Of a stretch of DNA of 6,292 bases, positions 1 to 5,920 are shown piece by piece. The number at the start of each line of letters is the position of its first letter. The stretch's first letter is position 1. The stretch is from a bacterium (GTDB lineage Bacteria; Patescibacteriota; Microgenomatia; Daviesbacterales; UBA10151). The stretch is from the NCBI GenBank assembly GCA_027364775.1, contig DAHXOS010000109.1, positions 1 to 6,292 on the forward strand, given 5' to 3'. A program made the translations under genes and the position numbers. Under the pieces are notes generated by a model, which saw only the letters and a program-made list of their open reading frames with translations, was not told the origin of the DNA and searched no databases.

Positions 1-1
1 A

Positions 2-703
2 ATTGCAACTTTAGAAGATAAATTAGACAAATTAGTTACAAGTAATAGTAATGTATCTTCATCCTCTGCAGTCTTAGCAGAAGCTACCTCCTCAGCATCC
101 TCTTCTTCTGCCATAGCTGATGTATTAGGTATTAATAAAGTTTTAGAAGGAACATCAGGTGCAAAATATGTAGATAAATTAATAATTGATGATTTGACCG
201 CATCAAACTTTAAAACCATGAATGCTATAGTTTCAGAAACATTTAGATCATATGGAGATAGTTACTTAAATAACACTACTATTGGAGGTAACTTAAATAT
301 TGATGGAACACTGCTTTTAACTAATAATTCAATTAATTCCTTAAGCTTAGATAATACTACCGGTAATTTAGGAGTACTTTACCTGCAAAATAATCCCTTA
401 GCTACTTTAATAGATATCTTTAATGGTAAGGTTAAAATAGACAATACAGGTAAAATTAGTGCTCAATCTATTGTAGTTTCAAAACAATCTGCTGGCAGCG
501 CAAAGATTGTCTCAGGCCAAACTTCTGTCACTATTACCAGCTCTTTACTCTCTGTCAATTCTAAAATTTTTATTACTCCTAAAAAGCCTGTCTCTGTAGG
601 GGTTACTTACCAGGATCCAACTAGTGGAGAGTTTAAAGTAGAAATAAGTTCCAGCCTCCCCTATGATTTAAACTTTGACTGGTGGATAGTAGAGAGTCAG
701 TAA
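2..703 (+). CDS. C-terminal part of a large repetitive, probably surface-exposed protein (5' end outside window)
   Basis: The frame is open from the left edge to a TAA at 701-703, giving 233 visible residues, so the gene starts outside the window. The internal TTG at 194 has no claim to be the start because the same frame stays open upstream. Visible order: a short heptad-like stretch rich in Leu, Lys and Asp (residues 1-12); a Ser/Ala-rich linker (about 14-38); a segment of short Asn/Asp/Gly-bounded beta-strand units such as GGNLNIDGT and KIDNTGKISA, as in beta-helix or fibre-like proteins; and a C-terminal beta-rich domain (about 165-233) ending in FDWWIVESQ. From memory, similar C-terminal domains close many long secreted or surface proteins of CPR bacteria; this is recall, not a search. 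No membrane segment or sorting signal is visible. It converges on the ATP synthase operon and is probably unrelated to it. Function is unknown; a cell-surface, adhesin or fibre-like role is an inference. Confidence 0.8.
   Translation: MATLEDKLDKLVTSNSNVSSSSAVLAEATSSASSSSAIADVLGINKVLEGTSGAKYVDKLIIDDLTASNFKTMNAIVSETFRSYGDSYLNNTTIGGNLNIDGTLLLTNNSINSLSLDNTTGNLGVLYLQNNPLATLIDIFNGKVKIDNTGKISAQSIVVSKQSAGSAKIVSGQTSVTITSSLLSVNSKIFITPKKPVSVGVTYQDPTSGEFKVEISSSLPYDLNFDWWIVESQ
41..115 (+). other. Ser/Ala-rich low-complexity linker in the plus-strand protein
   Basis: Within the plus-strand frame, residues about 14-38 are mostly Ser and Ala with a few Asn, Val and Thr, including two runs of four serines (SSSS). 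It separates the heptad-like start of the visible part from the beta-strand repeats. Such segments are usually flexible spacers in extracellular proteins. The codons vary (tct, tca, tcc, agt), so this is protein-level low complexity and not a simple DNA tandem repeat. Confidence 0.6.
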
Positions 704-744
704 TTATTTACCCTATATTAAATTCTATATTCTAAATACTTGTT
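704..744. other. Short convergent intergenic spacer, no recognisable terminator
   Basis: This 41-base A+T-rich gap lies between the stop of the plus-strand gene and the stop of the epsilon gene. I looked for a hairpin followed by a T-run in both directions. Only trivial 4-base ATAT pairings are present, and no G+C-containing stem. Either termination is not of the intrinsic type here or it lies within the neighbouring coding ends. Confidence 0.5.
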
Positions 745-1047
745 TTAGATGCCTAAAAAAACATGCACTACATTATTGGTAATTTTTATGATTGCGCGCT
801 CTAAAGCTATCTCCTTTTTAGTGCCATCTTTTGTATAAACTACCACCTTTTCCTTGACTAAGGAAATAAAATTCTCATGCTCCGGTAGTACATCAAACGG
901 TCCTTGTTCGTTAATAAAACTTAAAGCTTTAGCTTCTCCCCTAAAAAAGATATTTGAGGCACTTTCAATATGCACATCCAAAACATTAAGTTTTACTGGC
1001 TGTGGCAACTGGGTTGCCACCGCTGGTATTAGCGGGCTTTCCGGCAT
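745..1047 (-). CDS. atpC: F-type ATP synthase epsilon subunit, beta-sandwich domain only
   Basis: This is the central-stalk subunit that joins gamma to the c-ring and, in many bacteria, restrains ATP hydrolysis. The 100-residue product has an epsilon N-terminal beta-sandwich at about 18-100: LNVLDVHIESASNIFFRGEA matches the usual 'V.i.spe..ifsGea' start, GPFDVLPEHENFIS matches 'GefGIlPgHapl', and the end (ERAIIKITNNVVHVFLG) matches the last strands. Full epsilon is usually about 130-140 residues; the two-helix C-terminal domain that causes inhibition is absent. Residues 1-17 (MPESPLIPAVATQLPQP) are Pro-rich, probably disordered, and not part of the fold. The ATG at 1047 is chosen because an AAAGGAGG Shine-Dalgarno sequence (1051-1058) sits just before it. 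The first 62 bases overlap the 3' end of beta in another frame. It is the last gene of the operon and closes with TAA. Confidence 0.88.
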   Translation of the reverse strand: MPESPLIPAVATQLPQPVKLNVLDVHIESASNIFFRGEAKALSFINEQGPFDVLPEHENFISLVKEKVVVYTKDGTKKEIALERAIIKITNNVVHVFLGI

Positions 1048-2461
1048 AAACCTCCTTTAAACTACCGATATATCTTAACTTATCCGGTTTAAACTCATCA
1101 TATTTACCATCAATAATTGCCCTGGCATCGCTCACAGTTTCTGTCATTGGCACATAGGCCGGTTGTTTACCTGTTTGAACTTGGACTGAAAAAAAGTTTT
1201 GGGTAAAGTAACTTTCCAACAATTTGGCCCGCCTATAAATAGTGTGATCTTCCGTTGATAACTCATTCTCACCGATTAGTGACACAATCCGCTCTAAAGC
1301 CAAAGCTTTTTTAAATAAGGCCTGGGCCTCAATGACTGCCTGATAATGCAACTCTCCAACAATTTCTGGATTAAGCGCTGAAGAAGTTGAGGATAAATAA
1401 TCAATAGCTGGAAAACGGCCCTCTTGATAAACTGAACGGGACAAAACCACCGTTGAATCCAAATAGGGAAAGACTGACTGAACACCATAATCAGTAAGGT
1501 CATCTGATGGCACATACACAGCCTCAATTGAGGTAATGCAACCCTTTTTGGTAGAGACCAACCGCTCATGGAAATTAGCCATTTCTGAGGTTAAAGTAGC
1601 CTGATAACCACCTTCTCCCGGGATCGAATTCATCAAAGTTGATAATTCATACCCAGCCTGGACAAACCTGAAAACGTTATCAATAAAAAATAACACATCT
1701 TTACTCTCTTCATCACGGAAATATTCGGCTAAAGATGCACCGGCTAAAGCGGTCCTTAACCTAACCGCCGGATTTTCACCCATCTGGCCAAAAATTAAAG
1801 CCACTTTTTCTAAGACTTTAGTCTCACTCAAAGTTTCAAATAATTCATGGCCCTCCCTGACACGCTCTCCCACTCCAGCAAAAACTGACACTACATCTTT
1901 CTGTAAACCTTTAGCTAACCTTTGGGCTGATGTATTTTTTTGGCTGGATAAAATAACCACATTGTTAGTAATCTCAGTCAATAATATGGTCTTTCCAACA
2001 CCTGCTCCACCAACTAAACCGATCTTGCCACCACGGATAATAGGCGAGAAAAAGTCGATCCCCTTAATGCCAGTTTCCAATACCTGGTTTGGTGTAATAA
2101 TCTCATTAAACTCGAGTTCCTGGGATAAAATATTTTTTCTGGGTCCACCATTTAGCGGTTCTTTAGCATCCAGAACTCTGCCAAAAATATCAATCACCCT
2201 ACCTAAAACCTGGTCACCAACAGGAATTAAGATAGGTTGCTCAGTGTTAACAACAGTAGTACCTCTTTTAAGTTTGCTGCTTGAGGAAAGTAAAAAACAA
2301 TAAAAGATCCCATTTCCTGCAGAAGAGATCACTTCCATTTTAATCTCTGAGTCTTCTTCAGCTAAAATTAAATCATGAGGTGAAGGATAGTTATCTGGAA
2401 ATTCAACCTCAACAATTGAGCCTTTTATAGAGATAACTTTACCATGCTGTTTATTGCTCAT
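986..2461 (-). CDS. atpD: F-type ATP synthase catalytic beta subunit
   Basis: This 491-residue subunit carries the three catalytic nucleotide sites of F1. Visible features in order: N-terminal beta-barrel (about 5-82); P-loop GGAGVGKT (151-158, with Lys157 and Thr158); GVGERVREG with the presumed catalytic Glu199 and Arg200; QMGENPAVRLR (226-236), corresponding to the usual QMNEPPGxRxR; Walker B LFFID with Asp261, followed by Arg265; VPSDDLTD (318-324); FPAIDYLSS (350-358), where the adenine-stacking Tyr of the common YPAVDPL motif is Phe350; and ENELSTED (398-405), equivalent to DELSEED. Oddities: about 16 extra residues after the P-loop (around 171-187), and a Gly/Ala/Asn/Thr-rich tail (about 474-491) beyond the usual end. 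The start ATG overlaps the gamma TGA by 4 bases and is preceded by GGGAG at 2470-2474. All catalytic residues I can check are present, so it should bind and hydrolyse ATP. Confidence 0.97.
   Translation of the reverse strand: MSNKQHGKVISIKGSIVEVEFPDNYPSPHDLILAEEDSEIKMEVISSAGNGIFYCFLLSSSSKLKRGTTVVNTEQPILIPVGDQVLGRVIDIFGRVLDAKEPLNGGPRKNILSQELEFNEIITPNQVLETGIKGIDFFSPIIRGGKIGLVGGAGVGKTILLTEITNNVVILSSQKNTSAQRLAKGLQKDVVSVFAGVGERVREGHELFETLSETKVLEKVALIFGQMGENPAVRLRTALAGASLAEYFRDEESKDVLFFIDNVFRFVQAGYELSTLMNSIPGEGGYQATLTSEMANFHERLVSTKKGCITSIEAVYVPSDDLTDYGVQSVFPYLDSTVVLSRSVYQEGRFPAIDYLSSTSSALNPEIVGELHYQAVIEAQALFKKALALERIVSLIGENELSTEDHTIYRRAKLLESYFTQNFFSVQVQTGKQPAYVPMTETVSDARAIIDGKYDEFKPDKLRYIGSLKEVYAGKPANTSGGNPVATASKT
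1051..1058 (-). promoter_or_regulatory. Strong Shine-Dalgarno sequence for epsilon, inside the beta gene
   Basis: On the minus strand AAAGGAGG is followed by TTT and the ATG at 1047. It is the closest match to the anti-Shine-Dalgarno in the operon, although the 3-base spacing is short. It lies within beta codons (Leu-Lys-Glu-Val, about residues 468-471) and fixes the epsilon start upstream of the beta stop. Confidence 0.75.
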
Positions 2462-3342
2462 TTATTTTGCTCCCATAATGATATCCCAGCCAGATTTTCA
2501 ATTAGTTTACGGTTATCATTACTAAGTTTGTATTTTCTGGCTTTGATGTTTAAATTAGTTTCAGCAATATTAATATTTACCAACGCCCCTTCCATTTCCC
2601 GGACTCTAGAAGCATAACGGGCCAATTCAGCCTCATGGACAGTCTGGGAGAGTAAAGAAGAAAAAACCTGATTCTCAAAAAAGGTTAATACATCCTCTAG
2701 GTTTGGTTCAAAACCAAAATAAGTTTTATGCTCAACCTGAGCAGTAGTTTCTAAAAGTTGTTCACCACTGATGTTTATAAAGACCGGGATCTGGTTAATC
2801 ATATTTTCAAATTTGCCATAATAAACATCTACTTTTTCAAATTTAGTCAGATAGTTGGCTAACTCTTTTAATTGTTCAATAGTGGTTAAGTTATCTGGCA
2901 GATCAAAATAAGTATATTTAACCTTATGGTCATGCCCCTCCATTAACTCTTTACCATACTTGCCAACTACAATATATTCTCCATCATTTTTAGTAATGTC
3001 CTGCCAAAACAGATCAAAAACATTATTAATAATTGTACCGTATAACTTACTATTGGAAGATAAAAATACCGCTACCCGGCCTTGTTTATTACGGTTCATT
3101 AAGCTTGGTAAACTTACATTTTTATGCTTTTTGGATTTTAACAACATCTTCTCAATTTCATCTTTATAGGAACTTTTTACATCAAAAAAGACTTCAGATA
3201 ACTTAGCTAGAAAATTGTGGGTTGCCAACACTGAATCTCTAACCTTTTGTATTTTAATCACTGAGATCTCCTCATAAGATTGAGCTAGCATCTTAATTGT
3301 TCTAACCATCTCTAAATCAAGATTTATATTTTTATTTTGCAT
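2458..3342 (-). CDS. atpG: F-type ATP synthase gamma subunit, divergent
   Basis: Gamma is the rotating central shaft of F1, a coiled coil of the N- and C-terminal helices around a Rossmann-like middle. The product is 294 residues, a normal length. The N-terminal helix (about 8-70, with IKMLAQSYEEISVIKIQKVR) matches the usual position of 'i.s..nt.kItkAmemVa..k'. A middle alpha/beta part follows (about 88-210: VAVFLSSNSKLYG, VDVYYGKFENMINQIP, FGFEP). The long C-terminal helix (about 222-290) contains SLLSQTVHEAELARYASRVREMEGALVNI, like the family's 'aesaaRm.AM..At.NA'. The common DRGLCGG motif reads NSKLYGT here, so identity is low and the call rests on position, length and the two terminal helices. 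The ATG at 3342 lies within alpha (19-base overlap) with no good Shine-Dalgarno (an AGGAAGGA sits 14 bases upstream, too far). Met12 (3309) is an alternative start, also without a good site. The gene ends in TGA overlapping the beta ATG. Confidence 0.9.
   Translation of the reverse strand: MQNKNINLDLEMVRTIKMLAQSYEEISVIKIQKVRDSVLATHNFLAKLSEVFFDVKSSYKDEIEKMLLKSKKHKNVSLPSLMNRNKQGRVAVFLSSNSKLYGTIINNVFDLFWQDITKNDGEYIVVGKYGKELMEGHDHKVKYTYFDLPDNLTTIEQLKELANYLTKFEKVDVYYGKFENMINQIPVFINISGEQLLETTAQVEHKTYFGFEPNLEDVLTFFENQVFSSLLSQTVHEAELARYASRVREMEGALVNINIAETNLNIKARKYKLSNDNRKLIENLAGISLWEQNK
2470..2474 (-). promoter_or_regulatory. Shine-Dalgarno sequence for beta
   Basis: GGGAG on the minus strand lies 8 bases before the ATG at 2461, inside the last codons of gamma. 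Together with the ATGA overlap it supports this start and allows beta to initiate independently as well as by coupling to gamma. Confidence 0.6.
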
Positions 3343-4796
3343 AGGTTAAGAAGCATTCCTTCCTGGGCTTTAATATTGGCAATCAATTGGTCCATATCAG
3401 AAACATTGAGTATCTGATTAATAACTGCCTTATTATCAGCCAATTGATAACAACTAGTTAAACTTGAGCGCAATTGTTCTAGTGAGTAGGTCTTACCATC
3501 TAATAAATTTGACCATAACATCCCAAAAACAATCAGCTGGACTTCTAAAGGTACTAGGGTATTAGTCCGCTGTTCAAAAAATTCATATAACAATTTACCA
3601 AACTTTAAGGTGTTTCTGGTTGTCTCATTTAATTCTGAGCCAAAGTGGGATAAATTTTGTACTTTTTCATATTGACTTAAGAAATTAACCAATACATTGT
3701 TTATATTTTTTAATAAATCGCTTTGAACCTGCCTGCCAACACGGGTAACTGACAGACCTAAGTTAATAGCTGGCCTACGGCCCTGGAAATAAATATTTGA
3801 ATCAAAAAAGATATGGCCATCAGTCATACTCATTAAATTAGTAGGAATATAGCCGGTAAAATCACCTTCAACCAGTTCGACTACTGGTAAAACCGTAACC
3901 GAAACCTCTCCAACCTTTGGGTGTTTAAAGTTTCCCGCCCTCTCAAGCAACCTGGCATGGAGATAAAAAATATCACCTGGATAAGATTCACGTCCTGGGA
4001 AACGCTTAGCCTGAAGTGCTAACTCACGGTAAAATCTAGCATGAGTAGATAAATCATCAAAAATTACCATTACGTTTTTACCCTGATCACGGAAATATTC
4101 AGCAATAGTCATCGCAGAAAAAGGTGTTAAAGAAATCAAGCTCGGTGAATCATCAGAGGTTGAAGCGACTATTATACAATTTTGGCGGATTTTTTCTGTC
4201 TCTAAATAATGTTCAACTTTTTTAATATCCGAGCGTTTTTGGGCAATTGCTGCAAAAACGACTATAGTTCCTAAAGCTACCTGATTTTTAATTACATGGA
4301 GCAAAAAAGCTGATTTACCCATTTTACGGTCCCCGATTATCAACTCTTTTTGACCTTTCCCCAAAGGAATCATCATATCGACCAACGCCACTCCGGTTAA
4401 AAAAGGACTTTTAATCCTTGATCTTTGACTAATTCCCAGAGGTGGACTATCGATATTGCGACTTTCGGATGGATATACAAAGTTTGGATTATTAGTTAAT
4501 GGATACCCCAAAGGATTAATGGTTACTCCTAAAAGAGATTCTCCCACTGGTACGGTCATGAACTGGTCTGTTCTGGTAACTTTGATACCACTTTTTAAAG
4601 GGTCGCGGGAAAAACTTAGAATTGCCACACTCTGCCGGTCAATTAAAAAAACTTCTCCCAGTTGCCCATTTTCAAAAACCACCATCTCATTAGGCTTAAC
4701 CGAAGGTAGCCCTGAGACAACCACCACCGGGTGCCTGGTTTCTTCAATAACTCCATATTCTCCAACTTTCTGCAGATAATCTTCAAATAAACTCAT
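3324..4796 (-). CDS. atpA: F-type ATP synthase alpha subunit
   Basis: Alpha is the non-catalytic nucleotide-binding subunit that alternates with beta in the F1 hexamer and supplies the arginine finger. The 490-residue product shows, in order: an N-terminal beta-barrel (about 15-85); GKGQKELIIGDRKMGKS (147-162) with P-loop GDRKMGKS, where the family usually has GDRQTGKT; AIAQKRSDI (184-191); AEYFRD (232-237); Walker B VIFDDLS with Asp247 and Asp248; FPGRESYPGDIFYLHARLLERAG (266-288), almost the family consensus; PTNLMSMTDGHIFF (318-331); and LSVTRVGRQVQ with Arg352 as the arginine finger. The helical C-terminal domain (from about 365) includes HFGSELNETTR. It is about 20 residues shorter than usual; the first barrel strands after the N-terminal helix are compressed by roughly 8 residues. 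The start overlaps the delta TGA by 4 bases and follows an AAAAGGG (4804-4810). Atypical residues aside, the identity is secure. Confidence 0.96.
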   Translation of the reverse strand: MSLFEDYLQKVGEYGVIEETRHPVVVVSGLPSVKPNEMVVFENGQLGEVFLIDRQSVAILSFSRDPLKSGIKVTRTDQFMTVPVGESLLGVTINPLGYPLTNNPNFVYPSESRNIDSPPLGISQRSRIKSPFLTGVALVDMMIPLGKGQKELIIGDRKMGKSAFLLHVIKNQVALGTIVVFAAIAQKRSDIKKVEHYLETEKIRQNCIIVASTSDDSPSLISLTPFSAMTIAEYFRDQGKNVMVIFDDLSTHARFYRELALQAKRFPGRESYPGDIFYLHARLLERAGNFKHPKVGEVSVTVLPVVELVEGDFTGYIPTNLMSMTDGHIFFDSNIYFQGRRPAINLGLSVTRVGRQVQSDLLKNINNVLVNFLSQYEKVQNLSHFGSELNETTRNTLKFGKLLYEFFEQRTNTLVPLEVQLIVFGMLWSNLLDGKTYSLEQLRSSLTSCYQLADNKAVINQILNVSDMDQLIANIKAQEGMLLNLCKIKI

Positions 4797-5278
4797 TTTG
4801 TGGCCCTTTTTGCCTGTTCATAAAATTTATTAATTAATGTCTTAAAGGAGTAATCCCCAAATTTACCTTGATTGTAAATTTGCACTCCGGCCACTATCTG
4901 GGGGTCATAATCAATTTCCAGGATGGTTTTTGAGTCTTCAGAAGTATCTCCAAAGTAGCTTGCTAGCTGTAAAACCAAGCTTTCTGTTGGTTCAAACCCA
5001 ATAGTTAACTTAACCACATTTAATTTGTATAGTTGTTCCTGCAAATCAGTTAAAAACTGGACAAAATCTTTTTGGTTTTTTAAATTTATCTTATTGTCTG
5101 AAAGCAGACTTAAAAATTTTTCTTTTTCTTCAATTGTAAATAACTCTGCCAAGCTCTTATTTAAATTGAATTTTTGGTTAAAAACCTCTTCTTTTAAGGT
5201 TTCAATTTTCTGCTCAAACTGCACTAACTGGGATTTTGTAATAACAAAATCCAGTGCTTTAATATTTAAATTAGCCAT
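4793..5278 (-). CDS. atpH: F-type ATP synthase delta subunit (OSCP family), divergent
   Basis: Delta sits on top of F1 and clamps alpha to the b stalk. The product is 161 residues against a usual 175-180. The N-terminal half (about 1-110) is a helical, Lys/Glu-rich segment with no strongly conserved motif. The C-terminal part is recognisable: ILEIDYDPQIVAGVQIYNQGKFGDYSFKTLINKF (119-152) matches the family's 'vdpsLiGGivirigd.viDgSvr.rL..L'. It has no membrane segment, as expected for a peripheral subunit. Its place between b and alpha agrees with the classical operon order and supports the call. It starts 4 bases after the b stop, without a close Shine-Dalgarno site (an AAGGA lies about 20 bases upstream), so it is probably translated by coupling. 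It ends in TGA overlapping the alpha ATG. Confidence 0.87.
   Translation of the reverse strand: MANLNIKALDFVITKSQLVQFEQKIETLKEEVFNQKFNLNKSLAELFTIEEKEKFLSLLSDNKINLKNQKDFVQFLTDLQEQLYKLNVVKLTIGFEPTESLVLQLASYFGDTSEDSKTILEIDYDPQIVAGVQIYNQGKFGDYSFKTLINKFYEQAKRATK
4804..4810 (-). promoter_or_regulatory. Shine-Dalgarno-like sequence for alpha
   Basis: AAAAGGG on the minus strand ends 7 bases before the alpha ATG at 4796, within the last codons of delta. It supports the ATGA-overlap start of alpha. Confidence 0.5.
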
Positions 5279-5282
5279 AAAT

Positions 5283-5918
5283 TTAGATTAAATTTTCCTT
5301 TTTGGCTTGATCTAAAGCATCCTTGAGGATTTGCTGGTGATCTGCAGTTGAGATTAACTTACCGGTTGCCTGTTTAACTATATTTTCCACTATGGCACTA
5401 ATTTGAGCCTCAATCTCAGAGATGCGCCGTTGTTTATAATTTTCAATTTCCACTTTAACTTTAGCAAAATCAGCCTGGGTTTGAGTTCTTATTTGCTCCT
5501 CAGTTTTAACTGTCTGTTGCTCTAACGCTTGCTCTAACTCTTTTATCTCAGTTTGGGTTTTATTCTTCAATAAGTTAACCGAATCTGTTACAACTTCCTG
5601 ATATTCTTTTTTGAACTTGACAGTATCAATATCAAATTGTTTAACGCAATCTGCAATAGCTTGTTTTAACTCCTCTTCTAAAGAAGCAATCATCTCTTTT
5701 TTAAAGTAATCAGCCTCAGTCAGGTTTTCCCTGGCCTTAGCTAAAGATTTTTGCAAAACCTGTCTGATTACATCATCTGCCTGATCATCTAAACGCCCCT
5801 GCCTCTCCCGCAGCTGTCTGTCGCGCCTGATCAACTTTTGGTTTTTGCGGTAAATAAAACCAAAATAAATGAGGTTAAAAATTAAAATTAAAATATTTAG
5901 AGTTAAAATTGTATTCAT
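5283..5918 (-). CDS. atpF: F-type ATP synthase b subunit (peripheral stalk)
   Basis: Subunit b forms the peripheral stalk that keeps the F1 head from turning with the rotor. The 211-residue product has one N-terminal membrane helix (about 4-24, ILTLNILILIFNLIYFGFIY) followed at once by a basic stretch (RKNQKLIRRDRQLRER) and then almost continuous charged, Gln-rich helix with coiled-coil character to about residue 190. The C-terminal part (ISEIEAQISAIVENIVKQATGKLIS, about 167-191) resembles the delta-binding end of b subunits. It is longer than the usual 155-175 residues, which implies a longer or differently packed stalk. Start ATG is 2 bases after the c stop, with no Shine-Dalgarno site, so translation is probably coupled to c. 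Sequence identity within this family is always low; the call rests on architecture and operon position. Confidence 0.9.
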   Translation of the reverse strand: MNTILTLNILILIFNLIYFGFIYRKNQKLIRRDRQLRERQGRLDDQADDVIRQVLQKSLAKARENLTEADYFKKEMIASLEEELKQAIADCVKQFDIDTVKFKKEYQEVVTDSVNLLKNKTQTEIKELEQALEQQTVKTEEQIRTQTQADFAKVKVEIENYKQRRISEIEAQISAIVENIVKQATGKLISTADHQQILKDALDQAKKENLI

Positions 5919-5920
5919 TT

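Noticed and set aside
41..115. A DNA tandem repeat in the Ser-rich stretch
   Set aside because: Serine codons vary irregularly, with no fixed repeat unit; it is low complexity at the protein level.
194..703. A complete 169-residue gene starting at TTG 194
   Set aside because: The same frame is open to the left edge with coherent protein-like sequence, so the TTG is an internal Leu codon of a truncated gene.
704..760. A bidirectional intrinsic terminator between the convergent genes
   Set aside because: The A+T-rich stretch gives only 4-base ATAT pairings, with no stable stem followed by a T-run in either direction.
1294..1569. Open frames overlapping the beta gene (1294-1569 minus, 1962-2303 plus)
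   Set aside because: They are shadows within a well-conserved atpD; their translations show no recognisable domain and no ribosome binding site of note.
4310..4334. A defective P-loop in alpha because it reads GDRKMGKS, not GDRQTGKT
   Set aside because: The essential pattern GxxxxGK(S/T) is intact, and Ser in the last position is normal for Walker A motifs.
4456..4779. Open frames on the plus strand opposite alpha, gamma, delta, epsilon and c
   Set aside because: All are antisense to recognised subunits, and their composition reflects the complementary strand.
4793..4796. Recoding of TGA as glycine (as in Gracilibacteria/SR1)
   Set aside because: TGA ends delta and gamma exactly at ATGA junctions where family-length proteins should end, and the alpha and beta genes begin there. 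Standard use of TGA as stop fits best.
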